The notes below the pieces were generated by a model. It did not search any database and was not told where the DNA came from. It saw only the letters and a program-made list of their open reading frames with translations. From Schizochytrium sp. TIO01 (Eukaryota > Sar > Bigyra > Thraustochytrida > Thraustochytriidae), in NCBI GenBank assembly GCA_004764695.1, contig SMSO01000032.1, positions 7,150,668 to 7,214,667 of the forward strand: a DNA stretch of 64,000 bases. The letters are read 5' to 3'. Each line of letters opens with the position of its first letter. Within the stretch, counting starts at the first letter, position 1. The position numbers and the translations under genes are program-made. Below, piece by piece: positions 43,397 to 54,422 of the stretch.

Positions 43397-44114
43397 CTAT
43401 TAGTCCTGGTCAAGGCAGTTGTCAAGGACGATCTTGATCATGCACAGGTGTGTACTACCTGCTATTTGCTCAACTCGAAGCCAGTTTTGTCACCTCATCG
43501 CCTGAATTCAGTTTTTAGATAGTAAGAAGTAGATGAAACACCTCAATCTACCAAACGGCAAGCTGAAGCGAGTTGAACTTTACAGTACAGGTAGCTAGGT
43601 ATAGGTAGTAGCTATCACGCGAATACTCTCAGATCCCATCATTTCCAAGATGCAATTCATGTCAAAAAGTTAGATTCATTTTATTCTAGCAGCCCAACCT
43701 TTCGGTGTTGTTGGGGAGTATTCAGGTCGTTGAGGATGCAATAATTTGAAGAACAGATCTATGAACTCTGCCACTCTCGCTCGATTTGGACTAGTAGCAA
43801 ATGGCATGTAGCCCAAGTGGGAGAAAAGAAAACAAGTCAAAGTCAAGGACACGTTCTCCCACCGGCAAGATCGTCAACAGTTTCTCTCGTCAATTCGCAG
43901 CAGAAGGATCGAGATATTTTTTTTCTTTATTTTCGATGTTTTCTCTTCATGTTTTTCTTCAAAAACCTAGCGAGCTAACGATTGTTTTGTTTTGGCTCAA
44001 ATTGAAATTCATGGATTGGTAGGAGTTGCTTCTGACTGGTGATAGATAGAAACAAGGCACCTATTTTTTTTCTTCCTCTTTTTTAAATCAATTCTACTTT
44101 TAAAAAGTTTAATC

Positions 44115-44142
44115 GTTCCTTCCTTCCTTCCTTGCTTCCTTC
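44115..44142. repeat. (TTCC)n microsatellite
   Basis: Six or seven TTCC units with one variant. Confidence 0.8.
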
Positions 44143-45102
44143 CAAGTCTTTCTTCATTTTTTGAGAATCAATCGTACGATCGAGCGAGGGCGCAACTTAA
44201 AGGAAATTCCGCTGAGAACCACCGTTGTGGCATGGCAGAAAAACTTAAACCCCCAGTATTCTTACTACGATACGCAGAGAATAAGCCGTGTCTTGACATC
44301 GCACTCGTTGCTCTCTCTTCGTTGGAGCTATGATAAACTATTATGTTGCAACAAATCAAGACTCTGAAACACGATACTGGTCACTTCAAGTTCATGACGC
44401 GCAAAGCTTAGTGGAAATATTTGTAATGAGTATTGTAGGGACTCTATCCAGCACGTGCACGCAACGGAAGAAATCATAACTTGCACTTGAAAACTTAGTG
44501 CTCTATATTGAGCGGCAGTTAGTTGTGGTTTCAATTCGTGTTAATGACACATAAGAACTGCCAAGATACTACTACATATCAGGTACCTGCGCCTACAAGC
44601 TAGAAAGATTAGCGGCCTCTCGAAAGACATGGAAAAGCAGTAGTTGGCTCCTAGGTTCTTTCAACTTATCCATCGAGAGCAGCAGCAAGTCTACGCTCAC
44701 CTAATTGAATTGAGCCACCAGCATTGAATCCCTTGAAGGTATTGAGCCTACTCCCGCACCCTTACACTCTGATTTGTTCGAAATTGGCTCAGCAGTTGCT
44801 TCGATTCGATAAGTAACGCGAGACACCGGAGACTGCTATGGTGCACGTGCAGGTACAACAGATCTAACGAAACGGAATGAATCTGCTTCGGCAATTACTA
44901 TAGCCATAATTGCGTACACGAGTGCCTGAGGAGAATCTCCTAATATAAAACTTGAGGTTGTTCGGTACCTAAGGTTAGTGCCTCTCTAGCTCTGAAAGCA
45001 AGGATAAAAGACCGTTCAGAGGCAAGAGGTTCAAGCTTTAAAGCAACAGAAAGAACACACATCATAAGAAAGAGAAACAAGAGTAGATTCACATGTTTAT
45101 AC

Positions 45103-47436
45103 TCAGTAGTTAGCTGAGAATCCTGCATCCTTAAGTGAAATGTAGGCCTCAGACGTCTTGATACAACTCATTGTCTCCTGCTGTGCATATAGTGAGCTTG
45201 ATTTAGGCGAACTGTCAGCATCGTCCTCGGCAACGTAGAGGTTGTTTGACTCGTAAGGGTCATCTGCAAGGTTGTATAATTCCATTTCTTTTGCGTCGGT
45301 GGTGTAAAGCATTTTCCAGTCCCGAATGTGCAATGCCCACGAGCAGTATGTATCTGGATTCTTTTTGATAGCCCTCCAGTTTTCAGTTTGCTGATCGCAA
45401 TATTCAAAATACAGGTAGCGATGCAAAGTCTGTCCATCATCGTCACCAGCAATTGAAGGAACAAGACTCACCGAATCTAATGGGCGCTTTAAACCAACAG
45501 AGCCACCAACTTCTAAATCAATGGGGCTTAAGCCTGCAACATCGCCAAACGTAGTGAAAAGGTCCACAGAAGACATAGGCGTATCCGATACCACACCGGA
45601 TGTTACACCCTTCCAGTACATGATCGCAGGCATGAGGAGTGAGCCTTCGTAAATCATGCGCTTCAAACCTCGTCTACCATTTGTGGAGTTAAATGTGTCC
45701 ACACTATGCAGGACTTTGAAACCATTTCGTACATTGACAACCAAATTCTGATCTGCTTCAACACGTTCAGGGCCATTATCACCAACAAAGATCAGCAGGG
45801 TATTAGTGAGCTGATCATATTGGTCAATCAGATCCATCAGGCGCCCAATGTCTCGATCAATATAATTTTCCATAATGCTTTTATGAGCACACTCTTGATC
45901 ATCGACTCCCCGCTCAGAGTTCTCATTATTTGGAGCCCTAACTAGGTTGTTCTTACAGTTAGCATCACTGTATGGAGCTACCTTTCTTTGTTTGTCATTT
46001 GGGTTTGAGCTCCACGAACAAACGTGAGGAATAGTTAAAGAAAGGTACACAAAAAAGGGTGTTGTCAGGTCACCAGTTTCGCTTGTGTACGTTGCAACAT
46101 GATCCTTAACATAATCAATTGCAGCATTTGTGAAAACATCTTGAACAAAATCACACTTGGTATCACTCGGATCATAGAAAGGGGCATCAAGTCCAGAACA
46201 ATAGTCTTCAGAGGCATCTTGATTTCGAGGAAGCAAATCTGAGCTCCCATATTTTTCTGCATTGTTCTTGCCGTCCACGCTGTTGTTGTAGATACTTACC
46301 GGGAAACATGCATGCGCATCCAAATGTGTGAGCTGACCGTAGAACCAGTCAAACCCTTTCTGAATGGGGTGCGATTGTTGCCCGTATTCTCCCAGACCCC
46401 ATTTGCCCACAAGTGCAGTTTTATAGCCAGCGCTCTGCAGCATGGATGCCATAGTTACATCGTCATCTGCTAAGGGGATATCATCATAAATGCCAGAATT
46501 GCCGCGGACACGGGAATGACCTGCATGGCGACCAACAAGCATAGAATACCGACTAGGTAAACAAACTGAGTTTGGAGAGTATGCGCGAGTGAAAACCACA
46601 CCCTTGTTAGCCATTCTTTGCATATTTGGCGTGGAGAGCGTGTTAAGTTTTTTGGCATTTTGGTTGATTTGCGAGACTCCAGTATCACCAACGCCAATAT
46701 CATCAGCAAGTACTAAAATTATATTTGGACGCTTGCCGTGGAGTTGATGACTGGTATCAATGCCTAGATTCTGAGCAGCCGGAAGCTCGGCGCCGCGAAT
46801 AGCAATAGAAATCAAATCGCTGGATGTTTTCCATATTTCTGCAGACATTGGAGATGTGATCAGGTCGTTGGAAAGGTCAATACCCCAGATAGCAGAAGCC
46901 TCCCGGCTTGTGGTGAGTCCACAAGTATCCTCTTCTGTAGTTTCTTGGTCCGAGCATTCCAACTGCCACGACCAGTACTTGCGAAGATTCTCGACTTGTT
47001 TCCACTTGGGCCCGTCTAGAATGGAACAAGAATACAACTGACACACAAGTTGCGACTCCCCTTTGATTCTGTACACCTCCACATGAGAACAGCTGGTGTC
47101 CTCTTCACAAGCTGCAAAACAAGCACTTGACTTCTTAGCAAGGACTTCGCTGCCAATTGCGCATGAAGTTCGCACACGAAGGCCCTGATTCCTCCATGTA
47201 TGGCACTTGCTCGTGCAGCTTGAAACTTTGGTGGTAGTACATTCTGAGCTAACAAGCAATCGATCTAAGAATGACTTCGTAGTTTGTGAACTACTAATGC
47301 GCACTGCTTCGCTTGGTGACAAGTTCGAACCAACGACTAGTGCCATGATCATCATGAAGACACCCCAGATAAAGAGCATTCGTCTTGGCTGAATGCCACG
47401 AAGCTGGTGGAGATTCGCCAAGCCTGTCGAACTCAT
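45103..47436 (-). CDS. Membrane-anchored or secreted sulfatase with N-terminal PAN/apple-like domain
   Basis: This 777-residue enzyme hydrolyses sulfate esters outside the cytosol. After a basic start, residues 20-36 form a signal anchor. A cysteine-rich region (about 65-172) with SACFAACEEDTSCSHVEVY and VCQLYSCS looks like a PAN/apple-type binding module. The sulfatase domain begins at RPNIILVLADDIG (236-248), with metal-binding D245/D246. The signature VCLPSRYSMLVGRH places formylglycine precursor C292 in CxPSR, so it is a cysteine-type sulfatase needing the formylglycine-generating enzyme. Other landmarks are ALVGKWGLG, the VGDNGPE metal site, and a C-terminal WKMLYTTDAKEMELYNLADDPYESNNL segment typical of arylsulfatase-like enzymes. 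Likely substrates are sulfated polysaccharides or glycoproteins; the exact one cannot be told. The gene stands alone with large gaps on both sides. Confidence 0.9.
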   Translation of the reverse strand: MSSTGLANLHQLRGIQPRRMLFIWGVFMMIMALVVGSNLSPSEAVRISSSQTTKSFLDRLLVSSECTTTKVSSCTSKCHTWRNQGLRVRTSCAIGSEVLAKKSSACFAACEEDTSCSHVEVYRIKGESQLVCQLYSCSILDGPKWKQVENLRKYWSWQLECSDQETTEEDTCGLTTSREASAIWGIDLSNDLITSPMSAEIWKTSSDLISIAIRGAELPAAQNLGIDTSHQLHGKRPNIILVLADDIGVGDTGVSQINQNAKKLNTLSTPNMQRMANKGVVFTRAYSPNSVCLPSRYSMLVGRHAGHSRVRGNSGIYDDIPLADDDVTMASMLQSAGYKTALVGKWGLGEYGQQSHPIQKGFDWFYGQLTHLDAHACFPVSIYNNSVDGKNNAEKYGSSDLLPRNQDASEDYCSGLDAPFYDPSDTKCDFVQDVFTNAAIDYVKDHVATYTSETGDLTTPFFVYLSLTIPHVCSWSSNPNDKQRKVAPYSDANCKNNLVRAPNNENSERGVDDQECAHKSIMENYIDRDIGRLMDLIDQYDQLTNTLLIFVGDNGPERVEADQNLVVNVRNGFKVLHSVDTFNSTNGRRGLKRMIYEGSLLMPAIMYWKGVTSGVVSDTPMSSVDLFTTFGDVAGLSPIDLEVGGSVGLKRPLDSVSLVPSIAGDDDGQTLHRYLYFEYCDQQTENWRAIKKNPDTYCSWALHIRDWKMLYTTDAKEMELYNLADDPYESNNLYVAEDDADSSPKSSSLYAQQETMSCIKTSEAYISLKDAGFSANY

Positions 47437-49791
47437 TGTGTTTGAGGTTTTAATGAAGAACGCAAGTGGCTACTTCAGATCAAAGTGCTGCCAATGGCAG
47501 CGAGAGAATTCGTCTTTCACGCAAATCTGAGTCGTTTTGAACTTTCCCTGAGTTTATTATAAAGAAAAGATTAATCTCTCATTCACCGAATTCTATAAAT
47601 GCTCAAGGTCTGTGATCAAGAAGTCGGCACTTCTCAGTACCCTTGATGCCACGTTGCAATCGTTCGTGTCCTGTCTTGATGTTTGGGTTGTCAATGAAAC
47701 TGTAATTAAACCCTAGATCCGTGCAGCTGGGGTAACTGAATAAACTGGAGAAGGCAAGCACGGGCACGGTCAGCTTGCAGGGCAACTCAAGACCAACAAA
47801 ACTTTACGTTTCTTGTAAAGCGGATGAGTTAGACCAGCAGCGAGGCCCAATCAACAAGCCAAGTGCCCTACCCCTCCCACCGCTCAAGCGTAGCTCGCTA
47901 ACGTACGAGCTCGCTCCTTGCCTTTCTGCTCTTCCACGGAGTCAGAAAAGGGTCTTGCTTCTTAGTTTTCTCTTCCTGGGCCATGCAAAGACAACCCAGC
48001 GTGATCATCTACTTGAGTTTAGCAAGAAGCGTGTCTGGTAACCTGAATACGGGGATAGGCGTAAAAGCTAAGTGCACATAGTAATGAATATGTAGCCAAT
48101 CACGGAAAGCACTTTTTCAGTACCCTGAAGTGACTTCTTTCACCATCGTTTAGTCATCCTCTCAAATGCTAAAAGACTTTCTGGGACCGCCTCCTTCAGT
48201 AACTTGCTATACGAGGAAGTCTCCCTCTAGGCGTCATTGTGCAGCTGCTTTGCGGTCTTCTACGTGTACTCGACCCCGCGCGCCAAGCTTTCCTTCATGT
48301 TTTGCAGCTTGTTCCAGATTCTAACCAGAATGAGCGACGAGACTGCCAATATGGAGCCTCGGTCAAGTTCTTGGCTGTTTTCGGCTGTCGTACTTCATCC
48401 TTCATGCATTTGCCATAGCCGCGCCAGGTACATGCAGCTGAATACACATGTACGATGTGTGCTCGAGCGGCCTCAAGCTCTTCGAGGCAGACTTGCAATC
48501 AAACGCCGACCGACGTCAGTCTTCAAACCACGCGAGCGAAGAGCTGACTTCATTATCGCAGAAATGCTTGCTTGGCGTTTGCTTCTTATCAGACACTAAA
48601 AGAGGGACACAAGCAAAAAAGAGTGCCAGAGTAGCACCAGTTAGTCATCTACGTAGCACCTAGATTGGTAAAAGCAACTGCAGGCTCCAGCGGTTGCAGC
48701 ACGAACTAGGATGATGCACCCACAGTACCAAGATCTCCTCAGATACTGCCTTCAGAGTAGTAGAGTCTACCCCCCAGAATGTCCTGTGGGGTTATCATTG
48801 CTCTCATATGTACATGCAAAATCGTCAAATGCCGTCAACTCGTGGGTTGGATATGTTTGAATAAGGAAAGAAGAAGAAAGTTAATGGAAGGCCTGTAATA
48901 TCAATACTTCGACATTATCCTCAGCGCCGTGTGCTCAGGCACAGATCTCCATTTTCGTTGGCGCTGCAAGAGTTGGGTTGAAACAGAAAAGGTAAACGAA
49001 GTAGACCAGAAGGCTAGAAAAACTAAAGTCTGAATACCGTACTAAGCTGGCAAAAACACCATATTTGTGATGTTGCAGGTTTGACACAGGAAAGAACATT
49101 AGAAGTTAAGTGCATCTCCACATTACCCCTTGTTCAACTTCAACAACTCCTTACGATTTATTAGTCTGAATTAGAGCTAAAGACAAAACAAATACTCGTT
49201 TCACTTAATTCTTATTGTTTTTTGTTTTGTGTAGGTACGCCTCATCTTGTAAAAATACTAGCTATGGCAGGAGTTGGCATCCGAGGAAGCATGGCGGTCT
49301 ATTTTCTTTTTGTTGCTGCAGGTCTGCATTGTTTTTGGGTTATAAAATCAGAAAGAAAAAATAAAATCGAAGAAGGGTGCTGTGAATGTTGCTGCTGGTA
49401 TTGTACGTTATCAGAACGCCCTCAGAAACCAATAGTACTACACATTATCGGTCGTTTTTGGAGATACGATGTTGTATCTTATTTAATCACGATTATATCA
49501 ACTATTGCCTTTCACACAGCAATTTAATAAATAGTTTTCAGGTGTTGTTAGATTGAGCGCTAATTGATTGTGGCATGGATATTCGTTCTCGAATAGGACC
49601 ATCTTTTATTTTTTTAATTAATTTCAGATCTACGTCCCAGCATAATCGTCAATTGCACAGTCAAGATACGAGTTTAAACGAGAGCTTGGATAGTTGGAAC
49701 TAGAATGCGGCAATGTAAATTTTTAAAAAGAAAAGAAAAAAAGCGATACTTCGGCGGTAGCATGACACAATTTAACTTTTTTTTTAAATCT
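47437..49791. other. Spacer with one doubtful small frame
   Basis: The 5' flank of the sulfatase and 3' flank of the IQ/WW gene. Apart from the small frame at 49264-49527 (listed) nothing is supported. Frames at 48237-48663 overlap on both strands and have no motif. Confidence 0.5.
49264..49527 (+). CDS. Possible small cysteine-rich membrane protein
   Basis: From the ATG at 49264 an 87-residue frame has a hydrophobic N-terminal stretch (VYFLFVAAGLHCFWVI), a compact CCECCCWYC cluster and a hydrophobic C-terminal stretch (VVSYLITIISTIAF). The frame is open further upstream but begins there with TTG. AT-rich DNA yields hydrophobic chance frames, so this may not be a gene. The dense cysteine cluster between two candidate spans is the only reason I list it. 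It could also be one exon of a longer gene. Confidence 0.2.
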   Translation: MAGVGIRGSMAVYFLFVAAGLHCFWVIKSERKNKIEEGCCECCCWYCTLSERPQKPIVLHIIGRFWRYDVVSYLITIISTIAFHTAI

Positions 49792-52515
49792 TCAGAAAAA
49801 TACGTTGAAGCGGGATGCAGTACTTGACGATTTAAATCTAGACGATGACGGCTTCCCGGTAAATCCACTTAGCTCATCCATATCATACGATGTAGAGTTT
49901 CTCTTTTTCCGTTGGTTTCGTCGCGAAGATGCAACTGAGCCAGCGCGGTTCGATCGGGAACCATAAGAATAGCTTGGGCCTTTTTTTCGATCGTCGCTAG
50001 CATCGCTGTCTTCTTCATTCCCGCTGTCATTGCTATCGTCTTCATCTTCGTCTTCGTCCTCATCACTGCCCTCTTCGTCCTCATCTTTAGATGAAGATCC
50101 TAGTTGGCCTTTAGCTTGTGCAAGCTGGACTTCTTTTGGCTTTTCCCATACACTCTTACCCGTGAGCCGATTGTAATAAAATTCAGTCCCATCTTCATCA
50201 TGGCAGATCTCCCAATCTCCAACGAGGGCTTTCACATTCTCTACAGTTTCTTGCGATTCTTCTTCATGAGCAAGTTCTAATAAGTCAGTTGGGACGGTGT
50301 AAAAGTAACGCAGCTTTTTAATAACTACCCTGCCATCAGACGAACATTTGCAGCGAACTCTTGTCATGCCTTGGACAAACTCAAGAAGCGTCACTTCCAT
50401 GAATGCGCCGTTGCTGCGAATCATTTGTAGCTTCACTCCTGCTTGAAAAGCAGTCAAGTCATCCAAATCTGTGAGGCAAACATATCCACTCTGACGAAGT
50501 GCATCCGCTGCCACCTCTACAGCTTCGGTCGTTGTCTCCATCCCCTGTCCTGGTTGCATTTGTGATGAAGTTGAGTCCATTTGAACTATACTTTGTTCAT
50601 ATCCATATGAAGTAGAAGCATAGTTTTCTTCTGTAGAAGGTGGAAGAGCCTCGTCTTGTGCAAAGTTAGCCGTGTTTTCTGACCAATCTGGTGGAAAAAA
50701 CACACCGCTGCCCGTAGTACCCGCTGGTATTGGTGCATATGGAGAATCAATATAGTATTGATCCTCGTAATCTTGACCTGAGCCGACATCCAGCGAATAT
50801 CTGTTTGATTTTGCGTCATCTAGTTCATAATTTTGTAATCCAGCTCCAGTATTTGCATCAAGCGAGGTGGCCAAATAATCATCATTGTTGCTTACGTATT
50901 GATTGTACTGGGTCCTCTCCCCACCTGAAGCAAAACCGTGTTGGATATTATCCTCCGGAAACACATAAAGTGACCCCAAGGAACCTCTCTCATTGTTTGG
51001 ATTTTGGGATTGAGGGCTTTTTCCTCCATCACTCCAAAAGTCCTCCCACTCGCTACGATAGTTTTTAGTATTAGGAACGACTTTGTGTCGAACTTGGTGT
51101 CCACGAAACGCTTTCTGTAAGGACACTGCAGCTTTTTCTGTCAAATGTTTTTCCATTGCAATTTGCAACTCATTTCGAACCGCAGTTGGAATTGAACTAA
51201 ATTGTGGACCTGACAATAGTGCAAGCATGTCTTGAATGTCATGGACACTGGTCGTTTGAGTAGGCTTGACATTGGGATATCGTACATGCTGAGGAAGTCC
51301 TTGTGCTCTCCGAAGGACATTCACATAATTTGAAGCCAAACTCCCACGCCATGCTGTCTGAATTGTAATCGCAGCGGCTTCTCGATATGCCACGCGAGAG
51401 AATTGCAATTCATTGGAGCGAATCATCCGATAGAAATCGCGAAGACGAATTTTGAAAAGACGTCCAATAGAGATTTGCTGGCGGGCTGCTTCCTTCAAAA
51501 TCGATTTTCGAGCTTCTTGCACCTGCAAGAGTTCTTCTTCGAGCTCTCGCTTCCGTTTTTCCAGTAGAACTGCTTGGTCACTTAATTCTTGCTCCAAACT
51601 ATCAAGTTCTTTCCTTCGAGCAAGCTCCAGGGGCAACGATCCTGTTTGTGTATGTAGCATTTTATTCAACGAGCTTCGAGCTCCTCGATTTGCCAGGATG
51701 ACATTAATTTCATTCACCTGGCTGGAAAACCGGTCCTGGCCTAAAGGATATTGACGGGCCTGTCGAGATGAATTATGATGATCAGTCTTAGCAGAGCGCT
51801 CCGATACTGCTGATCTGGGTCTTATTATCATATCTGGTTGTGAGTGCCGCCGTGTCCTATGCTCGCGCGAATGTGCAGATGTTGGCTCATTCTGATTTTC
51901 ATTCCTCACTTTATTTGGATAGTCCGAAAAAAATGCATCTGGAAGGGTATTGAGCAAAGTCTTGGTAGGCTCTTCTCCCTCGCTAAATAAACTTTCGCAT
52001 TCATCAATCTGATCATTTATTGAAACCTCACCAGGGGATCTTCCATTCTGATAGGGCTCACCTGAAGATCTAGCCCACAAAGCAGCCACAAAGTCGCGTT
52101 TCTTACGTTCCTTTTCGGTAATATGTGGTTTTCGAGCCTGAGGGTCACTTTGTGCTGATTGTGGCCTTACTGTAGCATTGACTGCAGGGAGTTGCTGAGG
52201 TCTTCTTCGCCCGGGAAGGTTTTGTCTCTGATGGATTGGTTGCTGATCATGATTTGTGGTGAGAGTAATTGAAGATTTGCGGACCCTACTAGCAGATGCT
52301 CGGCGCTGGTTGCCCTTGTCGCGATGAACGCTTTCGGGAGATGATCGATTTGCTGATTTTGCTTGACGTGCGGCTTTTGGTTCTATTGCATGTTTTTTTC
52401 CCTGAATCTCTTGCCTTTGGTGCGTTTGTTGAAGAAGTTCTTGATGGTGGCGAAGTTGTTGAATCTGCATGACCAAAGGAACATCTTCAGTTTGAGCACT
52501 TGGTCGACCACGCAT
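49792..52515 (-). CDS. IQ-motif, coiled-coil and WW-domain protein
   Basis: The 907-residue scaffold-type protein is not a named family that I recognise. The first 270 residues are polar and Gln/Arg-rich. A coiled coil (about 295-345; LEQELSDQAVLLEKRKRELEEE) follows. There are two IQ calmodulin-binding motifs, AAITIQTAWRGSLASNY (near 380) and AAVSLQKAFRGHQVRHK (near 455). A Tyr/Ser-rich stretch leads to a small beta-type region (about 680-760). A WW domain spans about 767-794 (GDWEICHDEDGTEFYYNRLTGKSVWEKP), which should bind proline-rich ligands. A long Asp/Glu/Ser run and a basic tail end the protein. The IQ and WW combination suggests a Ca2+/calmodulin-linked cytoskeletal or ciliary adaptor; this is inference. 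ATG at 52515. Confidence 0.88.
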   Translation of the reverse strand: MRGRPSAQTEDVPLVMQIQQLRHHQELLQQTHQRQEIQGKKHAIEPKAARQAKSANRSSPESVHRDKGNQRRASASRVRKSSITLTTNHDQQPIHQRQNLPGRRRPQQLPAVNATVRPQSAQSDPQARKPHITEKERKKRDFVAALWARSSGEPYQNGRSPGEVSINDQIDECESLFSEGEEPTKTLLNTLPDAFFSDYPNKVRNENQNEPTSAHSREHRTRRHSQPDMIIRPRSAVSERSAKTDHHNSSRQARQYPLGQDRFSSQVNEINVILANRGARSSLNKMLHTQTGSLPLELARRKELDSLEQELSDQAVLLEKRKRELEEELLQVQEARKSILKEAARQQISIGRLFKIRLRDFYRMIRSNELQFSRVAYREAAAITIQTAWRGSLASNYVNVLRRAQGLPQHVRYPNVKPTQTTSVHDIQDMLALLSGPQFSSIPTAVRNELQIAMEKHLTEKAAVSLQKAFRGHQVRHKVVPNTKNYRSEWEDFWSDGGKSPQSQNPNNERGSLGSLYVFPEDNIQHGFASGGERTQYNQYVSNNDDYLATSLDANTGAGLQNYELDDAKSNRYSLDVGSGQDYEDQYYIDSPYAPIPAGTTGSGVFFPPDWSENTANFAQDEALPPSTEENYASTSYGYEQSIVQMDSTSSQMQPGQGMETTTEAVEVAADALRQSGYVCLTDLDDLTAFQAGVKLQMIRSNGAFMEVTLLEFVQGMTRVRCKCSSDGRVVIKKLRYFYTVPTDLLELAHEEESQETVENVKALVGDWEICHDEDGTEFYYNRLTGKSVWEKPKEVQLAQAKGQLGSSSKDEDEEGSDEDEDEDEDDSNDSGNEEDSDASDDRKKGPSYSYGSRSNRAGSVASSRRNQRKKRNSTSYDMDELSGFTGKPSSSRFKSSSTASRFNVFF

Positions 52516-54422
52516 GGTGACGTGGGAGACAGGAAAGCGTTCCTTTATTCTGTGCAGCTAGACAAAGCGTTGCCGCTTTGTGTTTTTTCGCTGGGGAATA
52601 TCGAATTTTCAATGGCGAAGCGCAAACCAAGATGCAAAGTAGCTTATATATGTACTGGAATGTATGAGTTACTTAGAAAATCCTCTCTTGGACGGCTCGC
52701 AAGCGAGGTATATCTAATCTTGAAGGTATAGCACCCAACAAAACCGCTTGTTTCTATCAGAGGAGAACCACGAGGAGGCCAGCCGCCGCGTCGCACCTTT
52801 TTGACGCGGCCCTAGACTCCACTCCGAAAAGCCTTGGCAGGCTCGCCAGCCATACCAGCGCCGTTAGCACGCTCAGCGGTCTATCGTATCCGGTGTTGCA
52901 CGGAGTCTCGTTCTTGTGTTGGTTTGTCACCCCTTTTTTGTTCTCAAATTCTTGCGTTACTGCTTCCTTAAACAAAAAAAAAAACACAATCGTGCAGTCT
53001 ATTATTGTTATACTTCTAATTTTATTATTCTAGTTTTAAAACTTGCCACCTGGGTACCTATTTTTCCTCCTCTTACCGTGCAGGAGCCAAAACAAGGTGG
53101 CTTGACCAACGTCGTCAAATCAACTCCAAATTCCATTAACCGATGTCTGCGTTTATGGTTGCTGCTGATTGCTAGTCCACAATATATGTGACTCGCGAGT
53201 TCCCGCCCAGCTTCAATATGCTACCACTGACAAAAGTAACACACGGAGCTCATTTTCTAAGCCTTCTCAGTCCAAAGACGTGTGTACCTGTTCCTTCTCC
53301 AAATGTAAAAGTTACTACCTACCTGCTTGAATTTCGTTATGCTTCGTGACACCCTTTAGGCCTCTCCTGCTACCAATCTTGAGCTGCATGGAAGAGCGAA
53401 ATCAATGCAATATTACTGCCTGTGCTAATCTGGACTCGCTTATGATCCTTAGCCGCGAGGCTTCGTTATAAATTCAGCTTTATGTTTGCACTTACGCTAT
53501 CGGTCGGTTCCTCATCCACAAGGAGACCGCCACCGCAGAGGAGACAGAGCAAAAGGCTTATTACCGGATCTTCTAAAATAGACCACTTTCCTGGACCAGT
53601 GGAATTTGTGGAACTGAGCTCGAGAAACTCAGCACTTTTTCCACTACTTCGCAAGAATACTGCCTATTCCTTTGAAGTTTGACGCATTGCTTGCATAGGA
53701 ATTGGTTATAATTGTCGATCTTCAACATAAAATTGCGGTAGCTAGCTTGATGTCTGGCCATCTTGGTCGAGTGGCGGTGACCAGCAATTTTTTAATTAAG
53801 ACCGTCACAGGCATAGTAATCGTCTTTAAAAGGAAGTCCTGTTAGCACTGCCTATCAAATTCTAGTGCCGACGATGTGGTCCTCTTCATCTTGCAAGTTG
53901 AAGCACCCTCCGGTTCTTCGCACAACAAAGCTATAAAAGTAGGTTTCTTTGGGTTTTGCTTGAAGCAAGGGAAATGAGCTCCTGCAAAAGAGATTGAGCA
54001 GATATCGTCACAATAGTAACTAACACTGTCACTGGCGCTGGCGTTGACAATGATATTGACAAATGACAATGACAATATGATCGATCCAGTGATGAGGATT
54101 TTGCATAGGATTTCGCATACCGAATATTGGAGTTGGTAGTAGAAGAAGAAGAACTCTCTTTACCAGAGCACATGAGATGAATTCATGAACTTGAAATAAT
54201 CGAATTCAACGAGCTTTACGCGTGCCACTTCACGATATCGATCGATCGTAAGAATATATATGCTAGGTAACCTACGAACAAAAGCACTTCAGGAATTGAT
54301 GATGGAAAATGTTATATAACTTGAAAAGGAAAAGAAAGTTGTGCTTATACCAAATGGATTAAGAGTCCTACTAATTGAAAAAGAAAAGAAGAAATGAAAG
54401 GAAGAAGAAAATGAGTGATTGA
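52516..54422. other. Divergent upstream region
   Basis: 1.9 kb lies between the IQ/WW gene (minus) and the tRNA dimethylallyltransferase gene (plus). It should hold both promoters. GTACCTA words occur near 53051 and 53320, a TGACAATGA-rich imperfect repeat lies near 54046-54078, and there is an ATCGATCGATCG palindrome near 54238-54249. No gene is supported. Confidence 0.5.

Larger units (their letters stand above)
39053..45102. other. 6-kb region with few or no genes
   Basis: Only a tentative split gene near 43136-43807 is noted (listed separately). A 148-codon frame, 38996-39442 (minus), runs across the transposon end and is probably chance. Simple repeats lie near 39541-39590, 40804-40819, 40937-40964, 41393-41450 and 44115-44142. 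GTAC/TAGG words (for example GTACCTACCTACTCCTAGG near 41216-41234 and GGTAGGTAGGTACC near 42286-42299) recur. Confidence 0.45.
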
